DNA of 64,000 nucleotides, taken from assembly GCF_003666605.1 (NCBI RefSeq), contig NZ_RCIV01000009.1, forward strand, positions 45,549-109,548, read 5' to 3'. Of this stretch, positions 9,162 to 20,411 are shown one piece after another (within the stretch, counting starts at the first letter, position 1; each line of letters begins with the position of its first letter). The position numbers and the translations under genes are program-made. This DNA is from Propionibacterium australiense. GTDB lineage: Bacteria; Actinomycetota; Actinomycetes; Propionibacteriales; Propionibacteriaceae. Below the pieces are notes generated by a model. That model saw nothing but the letters and a program-made list of their open reading frames with translations, had not been told where the DNA came from and searched no databases.

Positions 9162-9954
9162 CGTTCTCGCCAGGCCCGGTGGCCGCCCGGGCGGCCAGTT
9201 CGGCATCGGTGGGGGGAACCTCGAGGCCGTCATTGGCCCTGATCCGTGTGTAGCCGCTCAGGTCCTTGTCCTTGAGGTTGCCGTACTTCACGCGGTTCGC
9301 GTAGACGTTCACGTACTCCTGGCCGGTCAGGTCCTGGATGTGGGCCATGATGTCATCGGTCACCCAGCGCAGTACCCGCACCGAGTCGGCCTGCCCCCGC
9401 CAGGGCGTGTAGTCGAGCGGTTCGCCGATGATGATACGGGCGTCCTTCATGGTGGGCAGGCCGAGGGGGCCCTTGCGCAGATGGGTGTTGACCATGCCGA
9501 CCGGAACGACCGGCACCCCGTTCTCCAGGGCGAGACGGGCGGCACCGGTGTGCCCCCGGTAGAGCCTGTCGTCCGGGGTGCGCGTGCCCTCGGGGAAGAT
9601 GCCGATGAGATTGCCGGCAGCCAGTTCGGCCTCGACCGGCCCCAGCGCGTCGACGCTGGCGCGGCCACCTGAACGGTCGAGCGGCACCATGCCGACAGCA
9701 CGCAGGAACCAGGCGACGATCCGCATCCTGAGCCCCTTGCCCTCGAAGAGTTCCTTCTTGGCCGGCCAGATGAGGCGGCGCCTCATGATGGCCGGGAGGG
9801 TGAAGGTGTCACCGGCGTCGAGATGATTGCTCGCGAGCACTGCGCCGCCCTCGGCCGGGATGTTCTGCTCGTCCACCAGCTCGGGATGCATGAGCAGTCT
9901 CACGCCCGGACGGAACAACACGTACTTGAAGAAGCGGTACCACACGTCTCTCAC
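9154..9954 (-). CDS. 1-acyl-sn-glycerol-3-phosphate acyltransferase
   Basis: About 266 residues from GTG 9954 (VRDVWYRFFKYVLFRPG). The PlsC motifs are NHLDAGDTF (catalytic NHxxxxD), DRSGGRAS, FPEGTRTPDD and VPVVPVGM. It makes phosphatidic acid from lysophosphatidic acid on the inner face of the membrane. The open frame extends to 10014, but the sequence before VRDVW has no family similarity, so the start is a choice. It is the first gene of a two-gene acyltransferase unit. Confidence 0.87.
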   Translation of the reverse strand: MRDVWYRFFKYVLFRPGVRLLMHPELVDEQNIPAEGGAVLASNHLDAGDTFTLPAIMRRRLIWPAKKELFEGKGLRMRIVAWFLRAVGMVPLDRSGGRASVDALGPVEAELAAGNLIGIFPEGTRTPDDRLYRGHTGAARLALENGVPVVPVGMVNTHLRKGPLGLPTMKDARIIIGEPLDYTPWRGQADSVRVLRWVTDDIMAHIQDLTGQEYVNVYANRVKYGNLKDKDLSGYTRIRANDGLEVPPTDAELAARAATGPGENDE

Positions 9955-10032
9955 TCTATCGGGACGCACCGCCGCGGCCCGGGAGGCCGGCACGGCCTCG
10001 GCGGGGCGCGCCACGCACCCCCTGATCCCTGC

Positions 10033-11127
10033 TCAGGGAACGTTCGCCGCACACCAGCGGGCCAGTACGCCGGTGACCTCGCCCACCTGGTCTCCCGGTG
10101 TCGTCCACAGCTGCTCGACCAGATCGCCTGCCGTATCCGCACCGAGCTCGTCGACGAGTTCACTGACGGCGGCCCAGCTGAGCGCGTAGGCGCGCCGCAG
10201 GGCGTCGGCGTCGTCGGTGGCGGCGAACTCGTCGTCCGTGGGCAGGGCCGGGGCGCCGCCGGAGTCCTGGCAGCCCTGGACGGCTCTCGCCGCGCTGGAC
10301 GCGCGTTCGGTGGCGTCCTGGGGCAGCGCGAGCCACTCGGCCAGGCCCTCGCTGACCCACGCATTGCCGGCGACCGGTGCGCCGAGCCGGGTCAGGCGCC
10401 AGTGCACCGCCTCGTGGGTGAGCAGCATGGTCTGCTGGGCAGGGCTCCACTGCCCCGCCCGGGCCGGGTTGACGACGACGCGGACCGCCTCGCCCGCCCG
10501 GCGGGTGAGGGCGCCCAGCCCCTGCGTCTGGGTGCTCGGGGTGCCGGTGACCAGCGCGTACGCACTGCCCGTGGCGGGCACCTCGATGGGCAGCGGCGCC
10601 TCGGAGCCGGTATCCAGCAGGGCCATTCCGGAGTCGCCGATGGCTCGCGCCGCCGCGCCGGCCGCGGCGGACGGATCACTCGCGCCCCGTCCGACGATGA
10701 GAACCGCGCCATCGGCGGTGATGACGTCGACCGGTTCGACGAGCCATTCGGGCGCCGGCCGGGAGGCCACGGGCTCGATCCGGGTGATCCGGCAGAGTCC
10801 GCCGACACACCCGATGGCCATGTCCACCGCATGGCTGGCGGCGGCCTGCTCGCCCGGGAGCGACCAGTCCACCTGCCAGCCGTCGCCTGTCTCGGTGACA
10901 CCGACGTCGCCCAGCTGGGTGAGGTTGGACCACCACATGTCGCGGGTGGACTGCGGAATCGAACCATCGAGTACCGCGTCGAACCGCTCCCGGTCCGTTT
11001 CGGCCATCGATGCGTTGAGCATCTCGAGCGCCTCGGCGGCGCTGGACGGGCCGGAGGCGCAGGCGGCCAGGGGCACGACGAGCGCCAAGGCCGCCGCCGA
11101 GGCCAGGAGACGCCGGGTGGTCCGCAT
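10033..11127 (-). CDS. Lipoprotein with HExxH metallopeptidase-like motif
   Basis: The 364-residue protein has a signal peptide with two Arg pairs and a lipobox (MRTTRRLLASAAALALVVPL then AAC), so it is probably anchored outside the membrane. In the second half TMLLTHEAVHWRL contains HEAVH, and about 20 residues on SEGLAEWLAL could supply the third, Glu, ligand, as in gluzincin peptidases of the peptidase-MA type. The N-terminal 150 residues resemble no family I recognise. A GTG at 11133 could also start it. It lies upstream of the acyltransferase pair on the same strand. Peptidase activity is inferred from the motif only. Confidence 0.65.
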   Translation of the reverse strand: MRTTRRLLASAAALALVVPLAACASGPSSAAEALEMLNASMAETDRERFDAVLDGSIPQSTRDMWWSNLTQLGDVGVTETGDGWQVDWSLPGEQAAASHAVDMAIGCVGGLCRITRIEPVASRPAPEWLVEPVDVITADGAVLIVGRGASDPSAAAGAAARAIGDSGMALLDTGSEAPLPIEVPATGSAYALVTGTPSTQTQGLGALTRRAGEAVRVVVNPARAGQWSPAQQTMLLTHEAVHWRLTRLGAPVAGNAWVSEGLAEWLALPQDATERASSAARAVQGCQDSGGAPALPTDDEFAATDDADALRRAYALSWAAVSELVDELGADTAGDLVEQLWTTPGDQVGEVTGVLARWCAANVP

Positions 11128-11222
11128 GCTCACCGCGTCGTCCGGTCGTACCGTCCGGTGCGCAGCACGGACAACGCGCGGGACCCGCCCGCAGGTTGGT
11201 CCCGCGTCATCGTCACCGGCAC

Positions 11223-11732
11223 TCAGATGATCTCGACGCTGTCGACGACGACGTCCTCGACAGGACGGTCCATCGGGCCGGTCTGCACGCCGGCGATCGC
11301 GTCGACGACCTTCTGGGACGCCTCGTCGGACACCTCGCCGAAGATCGTGTGCCGCATGTTCAGGTGCGGGGTGGGTGCGACCGTGATGAAGAACTGCGAG
11401 CCATTGGTGCCGGGGCCGGCGTTCGCCATGGCCAGCAGGTACGGCTTCGAGAAGGTCAGGTCGGGGTAGAACTCGTCGGCGAAGCGGTAGCCCGGGCCGC
11501 CCCGGCCGGTTCCCGTGGGATCACCGCCCTGAATCATGAAGCCGGCGATGACCCGGTGGAAGATCGTGCCGTCGTAGAACGGGGCGGTGCTCTTCTGGCC
11601 CGTGTTCATGTCGAGGTACTCACGCGTCCCCTTGGCCAGCTCGACGAAGTTCGCCACCGTCTTCGGGGCGTAGTCGTCGAACAGGTCGAGCGTGATGTCG
11701 CCGTGGTTGGTGTGCAGGACGGCCTGCGTCAC
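11223..11732 (-). CDS. Cyclophilin-type peptidyl-prolyl isomerase
   Basis: The protein has about 170 residues and the cyclophilin core: [19 protein letters not shown], then [21 protein letters not shown], with catalytic Arg in FHRV and His in PHLN. There is no signal peptide, so it is cytosolic. An ATG at 11738 directly abuts the AAAGGGG ribosome binding site, leaving no spacer, whereas the in-frame GTG at 11732 has a 6-base spacer, so I prefer GTG. It catalyses cis-trans isomerisation at proline bonds during folding. Confidence 0.93.
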   Translation of the reverse strand: MTQAVLHTNHGDITLDLFDDYAPKTVANFVELAKGTREYLDMNTGQKSTAPFYDGTIFHRVIAGFMIQGGDPTGTGRGGPGYRFADEFYPDLTFSKPYLLAMANAGPGTNGSQFFITVAPTPHLNMRHTIFGEVSDEASQKVVDAIAGVQTGPMDRPVEDVVVDSVEII

Positions 11733-11955
11733 GTGCATCCCCTTTCAGCCGTCGATACAAGGACGTCCCCATCCTCCCAGGTCATTCAATGCCGTTCCGG
11801 ACCCGTCGAGGCCGATCCGGGTTCGGATCGAGGTCGTGCCTGACCCTGAACCGGACCCGGCACGACCCGGCCGAACAGGTGGCGACGGTAGGCTGGCGTC
11901 AGCTCGACCACGAGCAGGCTCGATCACGAGCAACCACCGATCATCGGAGAATCTC

Positions 11956-12678
11956 ATGTCGAAGAAGGCTTTCAAGAAGTCCATGGCCGTCGCCGGCGAG
12001 AACGCCCGTGAGACCATCAGTGCAGCAGCCGAGAAGGTCGGGCCGCTGTACGGCCAGACCCGCGAGACCGTCAGGGACGGCCTGGAGACGCTCAACGAGA
12101 ATCTGTCCGAGGTGCTCGAAAGGGCCAGTGACAACAAGTACGTCATGGAGGCGACCCGCCGCGGCGGGGAGGTTCTCGACACGGTACGGGAGAAGGCCGA
12201 CGACCTGCCCGATCCCTTCAAGAAGCACCTGGCGGAGCCGGCCAAGCCGGCCAGGAAACGCCACCGCCTGCTGACCTGTCTCGGCATCGCCGCCGTGGTC
12301 GGCGCCGTCTTCCTCGCCGTCCGCCAGATCCTCCTGCCCAAGGACGACGGCTGGACACCGCACGAGCCCAGCGGGGCCTTCGGCGACGACGACGTGACCA
12401 CCGATTTCAGTGAGGCCGTCGCCGCCGAACCCGAGACGGCCGTCGAGGAGGCCGCCGAGGCCCCGGCCGAGCCCATCCTGTCGGACACCGAGAAGGACTA
12501 CGGCGAGGACGCCTACGTCGGCTCCAATCCGCCCGAGGGCTACACCATCAAGGGCAACGAGCGCTCGATGAAATACCACACCCCCGACGGGGCCGGCTAC
12601 AGCCGCACCAACGCCGATGTGTGGTTCGTCTCGAGCGAGGCCGCCGAGGCCGCAGGCTTCACCAAGGCGCTCCGTTGA
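11956..12678 (+). CDS. Membrane protein with C-terminal sunset-type domain
   Basis: From ATG 11956 the protein has 240 residues. Residues 1-95 are helical and rich in Lys/Glu (KAFKKSMAVAGENARETISA). One membrane segment follows near residue 110 (LLTCLGIAAVVGAVFLAVRQ), then an acidic linker. The C-terminal 45 residues read GYTIKGNERSMKYHTPDGAG then YSRTNADVWFVSSEAAEAAG, the pattern called the sunset domain in actinobacterial annotation. Function is unknown. It is transcribed alone and followed by a strong terminator-like hairpin. Confidence 0.75.
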   Translation: MSKKAFKKSMAVAGENARETISAAAEKVGPLYGQTRETVRDGLETLNENLSEVLERASDNKYVMEATRRGGEVLDTVREKADDLPDPFKKHLAEPAKPARKRHRLLTCLGIAAVVGAVFLAVRQILLPKDDGWTPHEPSGAFGDDDVTTDFSEAVAAEPETAVEEAAEAPAEPILSDTEKDYGEDAYVGSNPPEGYTIKGNERSMKYHTPDGAGYSRTNADVWFVSSEAAEAAGFTKALR

Positions 12679-12708
12679 CGTCCTGACCATTCACCACGCC
12701 GATTGTCC

Positions 12709-12740
12709 GAGGGGTCCCGTCCGTGGGGACGGAACCCCTC
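12709..12740 (+). terminator. Hairpin terminator after the sunset-domain gene
   Basis: Two 14-base arms (GAGGGGTCCCGTCC and GGACGGAACCCCTC), with a single mismatch, surround a GTGG loop 31 bases after the stop codon. No T-run follows, as is common in GC-rich actinobacteria. Confidence 0.7.
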
Positions 12741-12768
12741 GTGCATGGGCGGGCCGCGACCACGGCAG

Positions 12769-12774
12769 TAGGCT
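12769..12774 (+). promoter_or_regulatory. -10 box (TAGGCT) for a leaderless transcript
   Basis: TAGGCT ends 8 bases before the ATG at 12783 and there is no purine-rich ribosome binding site between them. Transcription would start at or next to the A of the start codon. Confidence 0.5.
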
Positions 12775-12782
12775 CGTCCGTC

Positions 12783-13898
12783 ATGGAGCCCTTCCGCATC
12801 ACCGCAGACGGTCTGGTCCTGTCCGCCCCGGGACCGGATGACACCGACGCCTTCGCCCGCATCTGCGCCGAGCCGAGCATCTGGGACTGGACGACGATCC
12901 CCGCCGGGTTCACTCGTGCCGATGCGCGGCGCCTGGTGACCGATTCGGCGCGGATGGGCTGGGAGACCGGCGCCCACCCGATGTGGGCCCTGCGGACCGC
13001 CCCCGATGGTGAACCGGTCGGCATGCTGAGCCTGCAGGCCCGTCCACTGGGCACCTGGGAGATCGGTTACTGGACGAGCGAGGCCGCCCGCGGGCAGGGC
13101 CTGACCTCCCGCGCGGTCCGGGCTCTCGTCGACGCGGCCTTCGAGCCCGGCGGTGAGATCCGCGCCGAGCGTCTGCTGTGGCGCGCCGAGATCCACGACG
13201 GGGTCCCGAACTGGGCCAGCTGGCGGATCGCCTGGAAGACGGGTTTCCGCAAGCAGGGCCGGCTGCGTCGTGCCGCCGTCAACGCCGGACGCCGGCACGA
13301 CATGTGGCTGGCCGATCTGCTGCCGGATGATCCCCGCAGCCCGCAGGCCCCCTGGGATGGCCCGCAGCAGCATCCGGGGCAGGACGCCTGCGACAGCGAG
13401 GTGACGCCGACCGATGCGACGAGCACCCGTGAGGGTGACTGTCCCGAGGGTCTGGTGGCGCGGTTCCACCGGGTCTATGGGCTGCCGATCGTCGAGGACG
13501 GGCCGAGCCTGGACCGCGAGCACCTGCACATGCGGATGAGCCTCATCGCGGAGGAGTTCGCCGAACTCGTCGGTTCGGTCTACGGCCCCTCGTCCAGGGC
13601 AATCGTCGAGGAGGCCTTCACCAGGGCGGTCGAGGCGGACGAGAACGAGCGCGATCTGGTGGAGACCGCCGACGCGCTGGCCGACCTGGTCTACGTCGTC
13701 TACGGGATGGCTCTCGAGACCGGCATCGACCTGCCGGCCGTGCTGGCCGAGGTGCAGCGCTCGAACATGTCGAAACTGGGCGCCGACGGCAGGCCCCTCT
13801 ACCGCGCGGACGGCAAGGTGCTCAAGGGGCCCGGTTTCTTCCGCCCCGACGTGTCCGGCGTGCTCGCACGCGGGGGACGCCAGGCACCGCGCCCATAG
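12783..13898 (+). CDS. GNAT acetyltransferase fused to a MazG-like pyrophosphohydrolase
   Basis: The protein has 371 residues and two domains. Residues 1-180 are a RimJ-type GNAT acetyltransferase; the acetyl-CoA site region is WEIGYWTSEAARGQGLTSRA and ends in SWRIAWKTGFRKQGRLRRA. A Pro/Asp/Thr linker at about 185-220 follows. Residues 225-340 are an all-helical MazG/HisE-like domain with SLIAEEFAELVGSVYG (ExxE) and ERDLVETADALADLVYVVYG (ExxD), the usual metal-binding sites for nucleoside triphosphates. The pairing suggests house-cleaning of modified nucleotides plus acetylation, but the substrates are unknown. A -10 box lies directly upstream, so it is likely leaderless. Confidence 0.8.
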   Translation: MEPFRITADGLVLSAPGPDDTDAFARICAEPSIWDWTTIPAGFTRADARRLVTDSARMGWETGAHPMWALRTAPDGEPVGMLSLQARPLGTWEIGYWTSEAARGQGLTSRAVRALVDAAFEPGGEIRAERLLWRAEIHDGVPNWASWRIAWKTGFRKQGRLRRAAVNAGRRHDMWLADLLPDDPRSPQAPWDGPQQHPGQDACDSEVTPTDATSTREGDCPEGLVARFHRVYGLPIVEDGPSLDREHLHMRMSLIAEEFAELVGSVYGPSSRAIVEEAFTRAVEADENERDLVETADALADLVYVVYGMALETGIDLPAVLAEVQRSNMSKLGADGRPLYRADGKVLKGPGFFRPDVSGVLARGGRQAPRP

Positions 13899-14007
13899 GC
13901 GGCCATGACCTGGTCTCGGCCGCACCCGGCGTGCTCGCGCGGGGGCCGGGGCGAGCGGCTCGTCCACAGATCGCGCCGGGTCCTTCTGCCGGGACCCTGC
14001 CGGCCCC

Positions 14008-14013
14008 TAGGCT
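14008..14013 (+). promoter_or_regulatory. -10 box (TAGGCT) for a leaderless transcript
   Basis: TAGGCT ends 7 bases before the ATG at 14021 and no ribosome binding site lies between, as with the gene at 12783. Confidence 0.5.
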
Positions 14014-14020
14014 CTGGGCC

Positions 14021-14728
14021 ATGGCCACCCCACCCTCGGCCGTGCTGGCCCGGCTCCTCGGCTGGGTGTCGTGTCTCGTGGCGGCACTGCTGCTCACCAG
14101 AGTCCATCTGCGCCTGCTCGCGCTCCAGCCCGAGCCCGATCCCTCGGTGCCGGGGGCTGCCGAGAAGGCCCCCTACGCCGAGCTCGCTGCCGGCAGAGGG
14201 GTGCGGTTCGTCTGCGTGGCCTGCTCCCTGGCCGGTTCGGCTGCGACGGCGGCGGCCGGGCCGCTGGCCCCCGCCTGGCTGATCTGGGGTTCGGGCGGGG
14301 TCGTCCTGGCCGGGGTCGACGCGGCGTCGACGTGGATCCCCCGTGGCCTGACGAGGCTGGTGCTCGGCGAGCTGGCTGCGGCTCTGCTGCTGAGTGCCGC
14401 ACTGGCCGGTGACCCGCGGCTCATCGCGGGGACGCTCGCCGGGGCGGGGGCCGTCGGAGGCTTCTTCTGGCTCATCTGGCGGGCCGGCACGGGCCTGGGT
14501 TTCGCCGACGTGCGCCTGGCCGTCGGGCTGGGTGCCCTGGCCGGCGCGACAGCGGCTGCCGGCGCCAGCGCGACCGCAGCCGTGGCCGCTGTCCTGGCGG
14601 CCGCCGTCATCGGCGCGCTGACCGGGATCGTCCACGCCATGGGGCGGGCCCGCCACGAACCCTTCCCCTACGGGCCGGCGCTGTGGCTCGGCGCCTACGC
14701 CTGCCTCGTCTGGGCGGCGGCAGGCTGA
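14021..14728 (+). CDS. A24-family prepilin-peptidase-like membrane protein
   Basis: The 235-residue protein is very hydrophobic, with about seven membrane segments. Two aspartates lie where the A24 aspartyl proteases carry them: VLAGVDAASTWIPRGLTRLV and GTGLGFADVRLAVGLGALAG; the second matches the family GxGD-like site in a relaxed form. The N-terminal methylation domain of full prepilin peptidases is missing. Such proteins process pilin or competence pre-proteins at the inner membrane, but no pilin gene is visible here. Start chosen at 14021, 7 bases after a -10 box. Confidence 0.7.
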   Translation: MATPPSAVLARLLGWVSCLVAALLLTRVHLRLLALQPEPDPSVPGAAEKAPYAELAAGRGVRFVCVACSLAGSAATAAAGPLAPAWLIWGSGGVVLAGVDAASTWIPRGLTRLVLGELAAALLLSAALAGDPRLIAGTLAGAGAVGGFFWLIWRAGTGLGFADVRLAVGLGALAGATAAAGASATAAVAAVLAAAVIGALTGIVHAMGRARHEPFPYGPALWLGAYACLVWAAAG

Positions 14729-14736
14729 CGGCGAGA

Positions 14737-14755
14737 CCCGGCCTGCCGCGCCGGG
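14737..14755. terminator. Short inverted repeat between convergent genes
   Basis: CCCGGC and GCCGGG arms separated by 7 bases lie between the convergent peptidase-like and DUF4282 genes. This is a weak candidate terminator. Confidence 0.35.
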
Positions 14756-14759
14756 GCGG

Positions 14760-15593
14760 TCACTCCGACCTCAGGCGCGCGAGGATCTCCTCGGCCGCGC
14801 GCTGGGTCTTCAAGCTCGCCAGGACGAACTCGCAGAGCACCCGGGTGATGAGGATCATGAGCGCCCCGGGGATCCAGCCGAACAGGACCGGCATCACCAC
14901 GGCCCAGGCCCCGCTACCGCCACTGCTGCTGCGGCCGTAGCCGCTGCTGCCGATGCTGCCGATGCTGTCGATGAGGCTGGCGATCCAGATGCTGGAGATG
15001 ATGGCGGAGAGCCACGACAGGGCGGCCAGGACCATCACGATGATGTAGATGATCTTGACGAGCAGGGGGGTCGCCATGCTGGTGAAACCGAAGTCGAACA
15101 GGGCGCGCAGGCCGTCCTTCTGCCCGGGGACGGGTTCGGAGGCCTGGGGTGCGGGGGCCTGGGGTGCGGCGGCGTAGGGCATCTGCTGGGCGTAGGGAGT
15201 GGCCTGCGGGGCCTGGCCCGGCTGCTGGTTCTGGTTCTGTCCCCAGGGCTGCTGCACGGGCTGGCCCTGCGGGACGGCCCACTGCTGGGCCGGCTGGGAC
15301 TGCTGGACTGGCTGACCCTGGGGGGCGCCCCACGAGGCGCTGGCCGCGGAGGAGGGCGTCTGGGCCTGGGTGCCACGCCAGCCAGGAGTCGGTTCCGGGG
15401 CCGAGGCGCTGGAGGAGGCCGAGGACGCGGAGGTGGTGCTTCGCCAGGTGGGGGCCGAGCTCTGGGGCGACGCGGGCGGGATGCTCTGGGATCCGGACTC
15501 CCCTGCGGAGGGGACCCCGGATCCGGGGTTGAAGATGCGCGTCGAGTCGTCGGGTTCGCTGGGTGAGGGCGTGTTGGTCGGGTTATCAGTCAT
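14760..15593 (-). CDS. DUF4282 membrane protein with Pro/Gln/Ala-rich N-terminus
   Basis: From ATG 15593 the protein has 277 residues. The first 180 are low complexity, rich in Ser, Pro, Gln and Ala, with repeated QGQPVQQ-like words, and are probably disordered. The C-terminus matches DUF4282: GLRALFDFGFTSMATPLLVK, a membrane segment (IIYIIVMVLAALSWLSAIIS), a Gly/Ser loop, then a second segment (LFGWIPGALMILITRVLCEF) and LASLKTQRAAEEI. Function is unknown. It is probably a small membrane protein with a cytoplasmic tail. Confidence 0.8.
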   Translation of the reverse strand: MTDNPTNTPSPSEPDDSTRIFNPGSGVPSAGESGSQSIPPASPQSSAPTWRSTTSASSASSSASAPEPTPGWRGTQAQTPSSAASASWGAPQGQPVQQSQPAQQWAVPQGQPVQQPWGQNQNQQPGQAPQATPYAQQMPYAAAPQAPAPQASEPVPGQKDGLRALFDFGFTSMATPLLVKIIYIIVMVLAALSWLSAIISSIWIASLIDSIGSIGSSGYGRSSSGGSGAWAVVMPVLFGWIPGALMILITRVLCEFVLASLKTQRAAEEILARLRSE

Positions 15594-15705
15594 GAATCCA
15601 TCATGGCCCATGACGGCATCGCTGTGGTGACGGCCCACATCCCGGAGCACGACCGGCCAGGACCAGGGAACCTCCTGGCCGGCAGGTGCCGAGTCCGCCG
15701 CGGGC

Positions 15706-16754
15706 TCAGTCGCCGGCGTGCGCCCTGGTGGCGGCGACCCACCTGTCGAGCAGCGCGGCGGCTCGGCCGTCGTCGATGACCCGGCGGGCCTGCTCGAGGC
15801 GGCTGCGCAGCTGATCGGCGATGGGCTCGTCGAAGTCGGGGCCGTCGAACGCCAGCATCGCGGCAGCGGCGTTCAGCGTGACGATGTCACGCACCGGGCC
15901 CCGGCTGCCTGCCATGACGTCGTGGACGACACGGGCGTTGTGCTCCGGGTCCCCGCCGACGAGGTCCTCGCGGGCGGCGGGGGCAAGTCCGAGGTCGGCC
16001 GGGTCGAGGACGGTGCGTTCGCAGCGGCCGCCGCCGAGGATCCACACGTCCGAGGGCCCGGTGGTGGTGACCTCGTCGAGGCCGTCGGTGCCGTGGAACA
16101 CGAAACCGCGGTCGCAGCGGTCCGCAAGGACCTGAGCCATGAGCGGTGCGGTCCGCTCGTCGGCGACGCCGAGCGCCTGGGCGCGCGGCCGGGCCGGGTT
16201 CGCCAGCGGGCCGAGGAAGTTGAACACGGTCTGCACGCCGAGGGCCCTACGGGTGGGCGCGAGGTGACGCATCGACGCGTGATAACGCTGGGCGAACAGG
16301 AAGACGATGCCGGTCTCGGCGAACACGGCCGCCTCCGCCTCGGGCGACAGGTCGATGACGACACCGAGCGCCTCGAGGCACTCGGCCGTGCCGCACATCG
16401 AACTGGCAGCGCGGTTGCCGTGCTTGATGACGGGACGGCCGCTGGCGGCCGTGACGATGGAGGCCATCGTCGAGACGTTGACCGTGTTGGCCCGGTCGCC
16501 GCCGGTACCGACGACGTCGACGGCCTCGCGCGGCAGTTCCAGCGGCAGGGCCTTGGCGAGCATGCCGGCGGCGAGAGCCGACAGTTCGGCGCTGGTCTCG
16601 CCCTTGGCCCGCAGGGCGACGAGGAAGCCGCTCATCTGCTCGGGGCTGGTCTGATTGGACAGCAGCTGATCCATGGCCCACGCGCCGGCCTCGTCGTCGA
16701 GGTCGTGACCATTGATGAGTCCGGTGATGAGGTTGGGCCAGGTCAGTCGAGTCA

Positions 16755-16755
<1 letters not shown>
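15706..16755 (-). CDS. trpD: Anthranilate phosphoribosyltransferase
   Basis: The protein has 349 residues from ATG 16755. The PRPP-binding motif is GTGGDRANTVNVSTMASIVT; KHGNRAASSMCG and LGPLANPARPRAQALGV follow. It transfers a phosphoribosyl group to anthranilate, the second tryptophan-specific step. It is not next to other trp genes: the start overlaps the stop of a receiver-like gene by one base (TGATG). That coupling is unusual for a biosynthetic enzyme. Confidence 0.95.
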
Positions 16756-18907
<2,152 letters not shown>

Positions 18908-18930
18908 CCGGCGGCGGAGCACGCCAGATG

Positions 18931-18971
18931 CCGAGTGGGGCCGCGAACAGACGGCTCGGGGCCCCACTCGG
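18931..18971. terminator. Bidirectional hairpin between guaB1 and erpA-like gene
   Basis: Perfect 12-base arms CCGAGTGGGGCC and GGCCCCACTCGG are separated by 17 bases, midway between two convergent stop codons. It could serve both strands. Confidence 0.7.
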
Positions 18972-18993
18972 CTGCGCGGAACGCGATTCGGAA

Positions 18994-19344
18994 TCAGTGG
19001 AAGGAGTCGCCGCAGGCGCAGGTGCTGGCCGCGTTCGGGTTGTCGATCGTGAAGCCCTGCCGCTCGATGGTGTCGGCGTAGTCGATCACGGCGCCGCCGA
19101 GGTAGGGGGCGCTCATGCGGTCGACGACCAGGTCGACGCCGTCGTAGTGGTCGACGAGATCGCCCTCGAGCTGCTCGTCGTCGAAGGCCAGACGGTAGCG
19201 CAGGCCGGCGCACCCGCCGGGCTGCACCTCGATGCGCAGGGCGAGATCGTCACGGCCCTCGGCGCGCAGCAGTCCAGCGGCCTTGGCGGCTGCGGCGTCG
19301 GTGAGCGTCACGCCCGTGGTCTTCTCGGTCGCGGTATCAGTCAT
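18994..19344 (-). CDS. A-type iron-sulfur cluster carrier (ErpA/HesB family)
   Basis: The 116-residue protein starts MTDTATEKTTGVTLTDAAAA. The three conserved cysteines of A-type carriers are in QPGGCAGLRY and, near the C-terminus, STCACGDSF. Such proteins accept an Fe-S cluster from the assembly scaffold and pass it to target enzymes. AGAGGA precedes the ATG at 19344. A longer in-frame start exists but has no family similarity. Confidence 0.92.
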   Translation of the reverse strand: MTDTATEKTTGVTLTDAAAAKAAGLLRAEGRDDLALRIEVQPGGCAGLRYRLAFDDEQLEGDLVDHYDGVDLVVDRMSAPYLGGAVIDYADTIERQGFTIDNPNAASTCACGDSFH

Positions 19345-19425
19345 GTCGGTCCTCTTCATCGCCTTTGCCAGCGGGATCGTTCCGGGCCTGGCGACAGCCA
19401 GCGGGCCCGGCACACCCCCAAGTTT

Positions 19426-20319
19426 CTACCAGAACCAGCTTCTCGCAAGTGCCAGGCAGCCATCACCGATGTCGCCATCGCCGATGGCGTGAACCGCCTC
19501 GATGCCGTTCGCGCGCTGGCCGGCCAGATTCACATGGTTCGTCCTGCTGACGACGACGACGGGCCGGCCCGCCACCGCTGCCCGCTGCGCGACGTAGTCG
19601 ACGATCGGTCCGCCCCAGGCGTCCACGTCGAAGCTCTCGCAACTGGTGACGACCAGGTCGGCGGCGGCGATCGTGCGGTCCAGGTCGGCGATCTCGCCGA
19701 GAGCCTGCGGGCCGGTGAGCACCCGCCCGCCGAGAGCCAGGACGACGGCGCCCGCTCCCCCGCCCGCACCCGAACCGGGCGTGCTCGCCAGGGCCGGTCC
19801 GTCAGCGGGGGCGGCCGGGCCGCTGCCGCCGGCGGCCAGCAGCTCCGCCCACGCGCCGAGCATCCTGTCGAGGCTCAGGCGCTGGCCGAGGGGCAGGTCC
19901 TCACGCCGGCCGGCCAGCCCCAGCATCCCGGTCAGCACGGCGTCCTGCTCGCCCGACCGGCACAGACCGATGAGCGGGCGCTCGGCCAGGTGGCCGCGGA
20001 CCCGGTCGATGTCGAGAGCTTCGGCGCCAGATGCCGGGCCGGCCGTACCGACGGCGTCGACGAGCGTGCTCGGCCCGCCTCCGTTCAGGAAGGACCACAG
20101 CATGGGGCCACTGTCGTGATCGTGCCCATCGAGCGGGATGAACAGGGTGTTGTCCGGCCCGGCCAGGTTCTCCCTGGCCTGCTGCCAGTCCGACCCGATC
20201 TCGGCCAGCGGGACGAGCGCGACCTCGGCACCGAACTCACGCCACGCGCGGCCGATCCTGGCGCCGGCACGCCAGGCGTCGAAGCCGGCCATGGCGCCTG
20301 CCGCCACGAGAACTCTCAT
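19426..20319 (-). CDS. Glycerate-kinase-like protein (divergent, short)
   Basis: The 297-residue protein starts MRVLVAAGAMAGFDAWRAGA. It resembles the two-lobed glycerate kinase (GarK/GlxK) fold at its ends: VLVAAG...VALVPLAEIGSD near the start and AADLVVTSCESFDVDAWGGP then VVVVSRTNHV late. It is shorter than typical members (about 370). The usual ADGGEGT phosphate-site block is not recognisable (LAEIGSDWQQ instead), so kinase activity is doubtful. The middle contains a Gly/Ala/Pro-rich insert (about residues 165-195). It lies just upstream of the A-type carrier gene, same strand. Confidence 0.55.
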   Translation of the reverse strand: MRVLVAAGAMAGFDAWRAGARIGRAWREFGAEVALVPLAEIGSDWQQARENLAGPDNTLFIPLDGHDHDSGPMLWSFLNGGGPSTLVDAVGTAGPASGAEALDIDRVRGHLAERPLIGLCRSGEQDAVLTGMLGLAGRREDLPLGQRLSLDRMLGAWAELLAAGGSGPAAPADGPALASTPGSGAGGGAGAVVLALGGRVLTGPQALGEIADLDRTIAAADLVVTSCESFDVDAWGGPIVDYVAQRAAVAGRPVVVVSRTNHVNLAGQRANGIEAVHAIGDGDIGDGCLALARSWFW

Positions 20320-20411
20320 TGCGTCCGTCCTGCGCCCGATACCACGGATGATCCGGTCACTCAGCAGCCGGCGACCGTGACTCCGCCCTGGGCGGCGTGC
20401 AGATCCCCGGC

